Shown: positions 56,001 through 64,000 of the stretch, one piece after another | Layout of the letters: every line of letters begins with the position of its first letter | How positions within the stretch are numbered: position 1 is the stretch's first letter | DNA from: Otatea glauca | Taxonomy: Eukaryota > Streptophyta > Magnoliopsida > Poales > Poaceae | Length of the DNA stretch: 64,000 bases | Reading direction: 5' to 3' | Assembly: GCA_036346275.1 (NCBI GenBank) | Contig: JAYEVK010000113.1 | Span: forward strand, 186,001 to 250,000 | Translations under genes and position numbers: made by a program | Notes under the pieces: generated by a model | The model's input: the letters and a program-made list of their open reading frames with translations, nothing else | Databases searched by the model: none | What the model was told of the DNA's origin: nothing

Positions 56001-56748
56001 GACATAGTTCTTAAAATGTAACTTTAACAACTAATTTTTTGTCTGTACACATACAAAGGAAACTTAAAATTAAAGTAATATTTAATAGAATCAGACCATA
56101 TTTGCCACTATTAGATACGTATAATACTACTCTATATAATAGAGAGAATCATGGTCTAATCATTAAATTTTTGGTCTTATCAGACAAATATTATAGAGGG
56201 AGTATTGTAATATAGTCCCTTCGGCTAGAAATACATGCTATTATTATAAAATTACTTTTTGACATAAATCTACATAGATGATTTTCATGTATCTAATATA
56301 AATATTTAAAAAGATACTGATAGGTAAAGTTTCAAAATTTTGACTGCACGTAACAGAAAATGAAATATATTTGTGATTGAAGGAGTATTTATAAAACCCA
56401 ATAAATTACAATATTATGAAAGTATTTTTCAAGAAAAATCTGTACATATGATTTTTATATATTCAATTTTAAATATTTAAAAAGATATCGATAGTCCATA
56501 TTTAAAAGTTTAACTGCACCTACTCTAAAAATAATATATGTTTGTGACCGGCGAGGGTAATTATTTTGTTTCATTCCATCACATCACCCATACACACATA
56601 ATAATCAATTGCTTGTTTGTTTGTTTCTGCACGCATGCAGGTCTTGGAAGGGCAAAAGGTTCTTCCAGTGAAGGCCAAACAACTGGGCTTCTCATATAGA
56701 TACCCCTATGTTCGGGACGCCCTCAAGGCCATCGCCAGGGACCTGTGA
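53046..56748 (+). CDS. GC1: plastid SDR/epimerase, SulA / GIANT CHLOROPLAST 1 type, 11 exons, 368 aa
   Basis: Exons by eye: 53046-53304, 53548-53607, 54352-54470, 54653-54697, 54787-54865, 54948-55009, 55114-55216, 55372-55432, 55567-55637, 55782-55921, 56641-56748. All introns are GT-AG and the joins keep one frame of 368 aa. The N-terminus (about 1-55) is Thr/Arg/Ser-rich, as in a chloroplast transit peptide. The nucleotide-binding TGATGFVG is at 70-77, followed by NLAGMPISTRWS, SVFVSATAIGYYG and the FSWIHLDDLV motif of this atypical SDR group. The C-terminus (VLPVKAKQLGFSYRYP) matches the DUF1731 domain of the YfcH/SulA-like family. Arabidopsis GC1 (SulA, At2g21280) sits on the inner plastid envelope and affects plastid division; the substrate is unknown. 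A later in-frame Met (codon 8) could also start it. Confidence 0.95.
55963..56202. mobile_element. Stowaway/mariner-like MITE in intron 10 of the SDR gene
   Basis: The segment starts CTCTCTCTCCGGTCATAAAT and ends TATAGAGGGAG, flanked by TA on both sides (55961-55962, 56203-56204). The ends are only roughly inverted, so confidence is moderate. Confidence 0.5.
56215..56385. mobile_element. second Stowaway/mariner-like MITE in intron 10
   Basis: It starts GTCCCTTCGGCTAGAAATAC and ends GTGATTGAAGGAG with TA on both sides (56213-56214, 56386-56387). The ends pair imperfectly. A third related piece without clear ends lies at about 56415-56555. Confidence 0.5.
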
Positions 56749-58636
56749 CACTGATCTATATACATATTACGCTCTTCTTTTCCATTTAACAGCTTTTTTT
56801 CCCTTTCACACAGAGCGGCATGTTACGCCTCTATGCCATAACTCAATAGCGGGAGTAAAAGCCGAATACGCTATGATTCCAATACATGTATGGCGTGGTA
56901 TATACTCATCATACTGTATTTGCAAAATAATTTATCCATATCTGGCCATTAATCAGCTTAGTTTTGTTGTTTTTCAAAGACGATCAATTTCTAAAACGAA
57001 GAACCTAAGGAGAAAGACAATTGGTGTCAAAAGATCTAGGTAACCACTTCATTGTACAATAATTTGATCCTCACCGACGATGGGTGACTATCGAGGTTGA
57101 TAGCTTTTGTGACATCACAGCCGCTTCCTACCTCGTTAGGGCACGCTCTAGCATGTCCAGTAATCCGGCAGGTCCATTTAGATCGACGGAGCCGAATATA
57201 TTAAAACTGAAAGAAATATAATTGAACGTGGAAACATAAAAGACATAGGGAGCACAACCAATTTTTTACTGATGTCTCGGAGATTCGAATATTTCCTCTA
57301 TTCCTCATTAGAGTACTCTCATAATTGTATCGCCCCAACTTGAAACCACGTAAGAAATTAAGCCATCCACTGATGGTAGTTCTTCACCGTTCCGGATAGG
57401 TGGACTCCGAACCTTCACAACACTTCTGGTGCCTTTCCACAAGCTCCTTCTTGGAAGGTCACCAAGAACCACGCCTGCAAGCCGTCTAGGAGACATCGAT
57501 CTCCCAAAGATAACAATCCTATACCATTACTTAAACTTAGAAATGTCAACTAGATTGATGCGCACTAAAGGCCTATGCTACTTCTCAAATCTCTCAAAAT
57601 ATACTCTTGAATGTTTTTGAGTGCTTTTGCTCTTCCCTTGGTATGAGATGAACATGCAGAGTGGCCAAGGCTCCTCATAAAGACATCCATCCCAATTATT
57701 TATAGCTTCCTTGAAGAAACTAGTCATTACTCCCGATTTCGTGAGAAATCAGTACCTTTCGGATCATCCAAAGCCCTTTCGGATAATCCTAAAGCTTGAA
57801 GTCCAATGGTCGGAAAAACTAGCCATTACATGTCTAAAATCATCAGGTAGCTTCCTCATCATCCTTATATCTGGATGATCCTTTCCATCTGGATCATCCG
57901 TAATATACAAAAATTTAAGCCCATGCCGAAAGTAGCTTTCTGTCTCAATGATCCTCTTGCTTGTCCAGTAGCTATAAGATCATCTGGAATGTGTAACTTT
58001 TCAATACCTTGAAAATCATCACCTTCGACTCCAATGATTCACTTCCTTATTCAATAGCTGTAGGATCATCAGAATGTGTAGCTTTTTAACACATCGAAAA
58101 GTACCATCTTCGGCTCCAATGGTACTCTCCCTTGTCCGATAGCTATAGGATATCTAGAATGTGTAATTTTCACCTTCGGCTCCAATGATCCTTTTCTTTG
58201 TCCGATAGCTATAGGATCATCTGGAATGCATTGACAATTTTCAAACTAAGCTAGTATTGATCCAACTTTAATTATGTTGCAACTTCAACTTTTTATAGGC
58301 TTTCTTTGACTATAGATGAGCTAGACAAGCCTAGTGTGCATTACCACTAGCTACCCAACCTAACAAAACTCAAGTTACTAGCTTAGACCTCCTTTAATAG
58401 TACGTTCAAAGCAAAATGAAGACCTAATACTACAATTATCCATCCTTAACACATTGGATTATTTCTAAATACAATATCCTTGATCTTCATGCTTTGGCAT
58501 CATTTCGGGGATCCATGAATACCAAGAAGTCCCATTATGCAAAAGTCAAGCGCTAACTCATCTTGAAACCTTTAAACAATGTTAGTCTTGACAATTAAAC
58601 ATCATCAATCACCAAAACACATAAATCACTGAAATT
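56749..58636. other. 3' flank of the SDR gene and repeat DNA
   Basis: The first few hundred bases are the 3' UTR and flank. From about 57230 the sequence looks like old repeat DNA with short open frames (for example 57308-57496 on the minus strand) that I cannot assign. A tandem repeat lies at 57955-58235. Confidence 0.45.
57955..58235 (+). repeat. tandem repeat of about 67-87 bp, 4 copies
   Basis: GATAGCTATAGGATCATCTG-type words followed by GAATGTGTAACTTTT recur at about 57968, 58055, 58138 and 58205, with CTTCGGCTCCAATGAT-like sequence between them. Confidence 0.75.
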
Positions 58637-59915
58637 ATGGGCCTAGATGCTTACAATACCATTGTGAAGGTCACAAGTCCATTGCATGTTCATTGGACAC
58701 TTCATCCAGGAATGCTTCAACAAAGAGTATCACATATGACTCAGTACTTTTTGAAAAAGATAAATTGTGTAGTGCTTGTCAAGTCAGGAAGCAAGTGGCA
58801 AACTGTCATCCCCACAAAAAGTATTATGTCCATATCTAGGCCTCTAGAGCTATTACACATGGATTTGTTTGGCCCAACATACTATAAGAGCATTGGTTGC
58901 ACTTATTTTTGTTTAGTCATTAAGGATGATTTCTCAAGGTTTAATTGGGTTTTCTTTCTACAAGATAAGTCTGAAGCCGTTGATATTTTTAAAAGATTCA
59001 CACAAACGACCCAAAATGAGTTCAAAACCCTAATCAAGAAAATCCAAAGTGACAATGGAATCGAATTGAAAAACACTAATATTGAAAATTATTGTGATGA
59101 GTTAGGAATCAGACGTGAGTTTTTTGCAACCTACACACCTCAATAAAATGGAGTTGTTGAGCAAAAGAATAGGAACTTGATTGAGATGGCAAGGATGATG
59201 CTTGATGAGTATAGCATGCCCGATAGCTTTTGGGTGGATCCCATTAATATTGCTTGCTATGCTACAAAGCGGCTTTACCTCCATCAACTATTGAAGAAGA
59301 CATCATATGAGTTCTTACTAGGGAGAAATTGCAATATATCCTATTTTAGAGTGTTTGAATGCAAGTGCTTCATCTACAAAAACATTCTCATGTTGGGAAG
59401 TTTCAAAGGCGATGTAACATTGGTTTTCTTTTGTATTACTCCAACTAAAAGCATGTGTCTTTAATATAGCCATTAAGTTTGTTGAAGAAATTTATGATGT
59501 TGATTTTGATGAATCTAATGGTTCTCAATGAGAGCATGAGGGCTTAGGGGGTTGAGAAAACCTTTGGCAACATTTTTATTGTATACCTCATGGATGATGT
59601 GCCAAAAACTCATTCAGAGACTTATGCACTACTTGATGCTGAATATTGGAACGAGATGGTCAGTAGTGAGATGGATTCGATCAAGGTTAACAGGACTTGG
59701 GAGATTACTGATCGTCCTAGTGGGTGCAAACTTGTTAGATGCAAGTGGATTTTAAAAAAGAAAATGAGGCTTGATGGTACTGTTTATAAGTACAGGGCAA
59801 AGCTTGTGGCCAAGGTTATACCCATAAAAAAAGAGATGATTATTTTGATACTTATTCTCCTGTTGCCAGATTAACCATAATTAGAGTGCTTATTGCATTA
59901 GCTGCTTCCTATCGA
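58637..59915 (+). pseudogene. truncated copia integrase-RT fragment (copia-3)
   Basis: The first block (58637-59146) encodes a GAG-pre-integrase end and the integrase core with LLHMDLFGPTYYKSIGC, CLVIKDDFSRFNWVFFL and IKKIQSDNGIELKN, ending in a stop before the ENGVVEQKNR-like segment (about 59150). The C-terminal integrase part follows (ARMMLDEYSMPDSFWVDPIN). RT starts at about 59640 (WNEMVSSEMDSIKVNRTWEI, YKYRAKLVAK). After LIALAASY (about 59910) the sequence changes to unrelated DNA. No LTR was found, so this is a fragment of a copia lineage distinct from copia-1 and copia-2. Confidence 0.88.
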
Positions 59916-62170
59916 ACCGGGAGTATCACCGCCGAATTCTCTATGTATTATGTACTAGTTATGAAAAGCTAGTACACATAGTAAATAAAGCTGATACCAT
60001 ATCATATCATACGAAATTTATTTATTTAATTTATCAGAGTTTACAATAAATGGCTTACAGGCCAAATAAAAATATAGCAGAGAAAGACAAAACATAAGTA
60101 GTAGGGCCTAGCAAATCTGCCATAGGCAATCAATTGGGGCAACAGTTTATTCATTGAGATCCTCACTTATGAAGAAGATGCTCCTCTTCTAAAAATAACA
60201 AATATTACAAGATGAGTACATAAAGTACTCCGCAAGTCACACATGAAATGTAGTATTAATGCAAGGATAACAAAGGAAGGCATATTATGGTTAATTTGAG
60301 CGAAAAGCAACATTTAAAAATAATAAGTAATTTTGAATGCATAATTGATATAGTAAAACTGAGTTTTAATCCAATTTTCGACACAAAATCCAACATAGAG
60401 TTTCATCCCAAATTTTCCTATATGGAAAGCCTTCCATCTACAAACCATTTTTCTGAAAACACTTTTGAAAACCAAAGTCTAACCGTGCAAGGCTTTGCTC
60501 GGCATGTTCATGACCGCAAACTCGGCTAATCAATTAGTTTTACACTCTATAGAGGTTATATAACTTTACCCACAAGAGATAATCAACTTAATATGTTAGC
60601 AATGACACACTTTCTTAGGCATGCAACTAAGTTATTATCACAAGGCCTTTACAATGCGCCATTTGAAGCAGTCTTGCCCGCTAAGGTTCCACCGCTGATA
60701 GGGTCAAAAGGTCCTAGTCAGAAGCCCCTTTGCAAATTAGTTAGCTAGGTCTATCCCATACTAGACTTGTGATAGTATGGATAAGCTTCACAACCAGCAA
60801 CTCACAGTCTGGTCCTTAATTGGCTAGGCGAGCTTTTCACAACCCAGTACCATGACGAAGCCACGTAAAAACCATTCTCGCCTAGTCTAAATCACATTTT
60901 TCACTTTTCTCTTAACAGTACTATTTTCACAATATTACATATCACACCAATACCAAGGAATAATTTTATTTCAAAAACAATATTTATTTCACACAAATTC
61001 CCAAAAAGTTTCGAGTTAGTTCTAAGTATGTCTAAGCCATTTTCTATATAACACTAGTTAATACTGTATTAATTTACCAACTAGTGAGATTTTGCATAAG
61101 GTTACAATGGTATGAGGATTTCAATGTCAAATGTGGTCATAACTTAGTGAGCGACGGAGGGTGGCGAGGCACGGGTTAGCAAGAGGGGAGCGAGGAGAAG
61201 CCTATGCATGTGGTTTTGGTGCTAGGGGTGATGGTAGAAGTGACAACAAGGTGAGAGGGGATGGCAGCGGCGCTATGACGTTAGTGGGGCTCCAATGTTG
61301 CTCGGGGCGAGAGAGTGAGAGCACTGGTTAGAACGCGAAGTGGTGAAGCCGAACGTGAAGACGGTGTTGGCGAAGGTTATCGGACAATAGCACAATCGAC
61401 TGGAAGGTGCGGTGGTGGCTGACGTTGACGAAAAGCTCCCTTCCGGCTATAAGGTGGGAATTGAATGTGGTGACGTGGGACACACTATGATGAACACAAA
61501 AATTCCAGGGACTCACCGGTTGCATTGGGACAAGGTGGAGGGTGTGGCAGTTGGCACACGGGAAGAAGGTCGGTGCTCATGGCGTTCGAACGAATTGAGC
61601 GATAGGGAGTGTGTTGCAAAGAAGAAAATGGAATGCTTGAGCAAAAAGGGTCTCGGGGCTCCCTTTTATAGTGCGACGGGGACACCGGAGCGGGCACAAC
61701 AACAGCACAAGACATGACAGTCGAATGGCTTAAGGTGCATAAAATAGAATAAAGAAGGGGGTAAATGGCCAGGAGTGATTGCTGTCGTGAACAAGGGTGT
61801 GAAGGCATCGAGTGTGAGTAAAGATGGTGAAGAAACGGAAACTTTAAAGCTTGCGCGAGTTTGACCATGGCAAAGAGAGAGAGAGAGCACGAGGGAAGGA
61901 GGCGGGAGGAAGAAGATGATATGCAGGCCTGGGCTGGCAGTGAGAGAAAGGGAGAAAGAGAGAGGGAGGCGGATCAGGCCAGTAGGGAAAGAGGCCAAGT
62001 GGGTCGGGCCATGTGAGAACAAAGAAAAGAAAGAAGAAAAATGCCAAGTTAGGCCAGAAAATGGGGAATGGGACAGAGGAAAAAGGGTTTCGACCTGAGA
62101 AGAAATAAATATTTTAATTGATTTTTGATTTAAATAATTCCAGAAATTTCCTAAGGCTATTACAACACGA
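59916..62170 (-). mobile_element. old minus-strand LTR-retrotransposon non-coding remnant
   Basis: The right part (61140-62160) read on the minus strand has a CT-rich block (62040-61870), then a TATA box (CACTATAAAAGGGAG, at about 61674-61660), then a leader-like stretch, as in an LTR promoter. The left part (60140-60900) has GAGTACATAAAGTACTCCGCAAGTCA and CACTCTATAGAGGTTATATAACTTTACCCACA, phrases I recognise as common in non-coding parts of grass retrotransposons. No coding region or matching LTR pair was found. Confidence 0.4.
61662..61670 (-). promoter_or_regulatory. TATA box on the minus strand
   Basis: The minus strand reads CACTATAAAAGGGAG, a strong TATA box, with no host gene downstream. 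It fits an LTR promoter of the surrounding remnant. Confidence 0.5.
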
Positions 62171-64000
62171 AGCTGAAGCGGCCGCATCGCCTGCATTGTG
62201 CTCTTGCTCCTATTCTTGAGCGCGAGCCTTATCTCTTAACTCCTCGACTCGAGTAGTAGCTAGGTGGAAATACCTTCTTCTTTTCTTCATCTCTTTTGTC
62301 TATTTTTCTCTGGACAAAAGTAATTTGCACGTTTGAAAGGAACATATGACTTGGCGATTATGGGGTTTGAAATAGACAGACAGGACGACAAGACAACTCT
62401 TGACAAATGAAACATCATAACCACAGCTTTAAACGCAACAGGATACCCTGCATTCACAACAGAAAAAAATCATTCCAATACGAAGGAAGCAAACATAAGT
62501 AATAGTTCCTCGCAAACAGAAAATATTCTTTTGAGACAAATAATAATGATGTTTGATTTATTGGTGAGTAATTATTTATATATTTTTTTGTTTAAGAGGA
62601 GGAATGTTATAGAAGAAGATTGAGGGATTAGACCATGGTGAGATTGATGGGCCTATCAAAGATCTAGCTAAACGGGACGGATGCTGTGGCCTGTGGGTTT
62701 CTAGGCCCTGCTATGTTGGTGGGCCTTCCCCTTCAACTTGCGGATCTTATAGGGTGTCCGTACATTGCAACAGAACTCTAAAATTTACACAAATAACAAT
62801 ATTTTCATTTAACATATAAAGCGAATTAACAAATTAAAAGATGGTGACACACACATATATACATATATTAGTGAAGCATGCAGACCAAGCACTACATGCG
62901 ACAATTTTGTAAATGAATTGCACGAAACAAAATTTCTGGTAGTATACTTCAATACATAAATAACTGAAAGACTATTTTGTACAGTTTGTAAAGGTGTGGT
63001 GAGCACAGTATGGATTGTTAGGCCAAAGAATTGGATAATTTTTACGCTAGAAGAAAATGAATTAGGACCAAACATGGTTTAGTCTACTGCAAAAAAAAGT
63101 CTTGTAACATAAATAACCTATAAGAAACATGTTGATAGCAAAATTTTAAATAGTCTTTCTCATGTACAAACAAAACGACATGAAAGGAAAATGAAAACCA
63201 CAAAAATCTGATAGCAGAGTTCCTGCTTGTCAAGAAGTCAATATATTTATATAGTGAGCAATATGATCAAACCATTTCATTTTAAAGGCAACTCACGACA
63301 GATAATCAAGAAAATGAAGCCTCACAATTCAAACACTAATGCTAACAATTTTGTGGTGAAGCTCAGCCAGTGAAGTGTAGAGGCAATCCAAAGGCAGCTT
63401 TAAAAGGACATGTGCTGCTACTAAAACCACCCTTGTCTGTTCAGTGCGAAGCCCCACCAAAAAATTAAAAAAATATAAAAATTCTCAGTGAAAATTGAAT
63501 AAAAACCATAAGAATTGAATTGAGGTTCGGTTTAAAACTAATTTAGGCATCCGAATCAAAAAAATTTGCGGTGTTACACTATTGCAACATTTGAAAAAAA
63601 TAGTGGCAACATTCAAAGATAATTGCGAGAAAACTAATTCAATCCAGTGCAACAGAAAAATCCTAGAAGCGCAACAAATAGTTCATATGTTTGCAACAAA
63701 ATCTTTGCTCTAGATGGAACAACATAAAATCAATAAACAAAATTGTGCAACAAATGTGAACCATTAGGAAACAAATACAAGGACCTATTGCAAAAAAAAA
63801 TTAAAAATTGTTGCAATAACAAAAAACCATTGAACATCTGCAACATTTGATTATTTGAATTACAACATCCGAAAGTAATTGCTACAACAACTCGACATAC
63901 CACTATCATCATTTCAAGATGATTATAGAGGAGGAAGGGGACGAGGCCGGCCCACACCACCATCCCCGTCCCCGACGAGCTAAGATCCATCTCTAACAGG
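62171..64000. other. AT-rich DNA, no gene seen
   Basis: No coding region, RNA gene or element with definable ends is supported. The part from 63580 to 63890 is rich in the word GCAAC. Confidence 0.5.
63580..63890 (+). repeat. GCAACA-rich low-complexity repeat
   Basis: TTGCAACA / GCAACAAA words recur about 12 times at irregular spacing in AT-rich DNA. The pattern recalls a dispersed grass repeat, but I cannot name it. Confidence 0.55.

Noticed and set aside
57308..57620. Short open frames downstream of the GC1-type gene on both strands
   Set aside because: Under 65 codons, overlapping each other in opposite directions, in repeat DNA; left unassigned.
61666..62196. 176-codon minus-strand ORF
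   Set aside because: Low-complexity Ser/Leu/Pro-rich translation of a CT-rich tract upstream of a TATA box; no motif.

Overview
The window is nuclear DNA of a flowering plant, almost certainly a grass. The three intact genes have canonical plant introns, and the rest is a dense, nested mixture of Ty1/copia and Ty3/gypsy retrotransposons, a hAT element, CACTA elements and MITEs of the kinds common in Poaceae. I cannot fix the genus. No rRNA, tRNA or CRISPR array was seen, and there is no sign of a prokaryote.

Host genes. (1) A type-I ROP/RAC small GTPase on the + strand (7 exons, 9309-12648, 197 aa). (2) A two-exon predicted GPI-anchored secreted protein on the - strand (13234-14397, 242 aa), convergent with the ROP gene. 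(3) An 11-exon plastid SDR/epimerase of the SulA/GIANT CHLOROPLAST 1 type on the + strand (53046-56748, 368 aa). A broken pectin methylesterase/invertase-inhibitor gene lies at 26355-26710 on the - strand.

Transposable elements in order: a decayed gypsy element with an antisense accessory gene and its 3' LTR (1-8401, gypsy-1); a decayed copia element with both LTRs (15487-22913, copia-1); a small LTR pair with a MITE in one LTR (25059-26159); two related CACTA ends or elements (about 27060-27343 and 27601-28818); a hAT element (about 30650-34020, transposase on the - strand); and a large minus-strand copia element (34069-52781, copia-2). Copia-2 was split twice by one gypsy family: a full 11.3-kb copy (36399-47661, target duplication CTACC, gypsy-2) and a solo LTR (48917-49459, target duplication TTCAC). 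Copia-2 ends 264 bp upstream of the start codon of the SDR gene. Downstream of that gene are a truncated copia fragment (58637-59915) and an old minus-strand LTR-type repeat (about 59916-62170). The last 1.8 kb is AT-rich with no gene seen.

The signal I find most worth checking is a short sense-oriented motif just after the coding region of both copia elements (two copies each) that also occurs once after the hAT transposase. It is therefore shared by a class I and a class II element. Other features of note are antisense accessory genes in both gypsy elements, GC-rich leaders and gag/protease gaps in both copia elements, a probable GC-AG intron in the ROP gene, and a small upstream ORF before the SDR gene. 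I found no convincing new multi-gene system. All coordinates and exon joins were read by eye.
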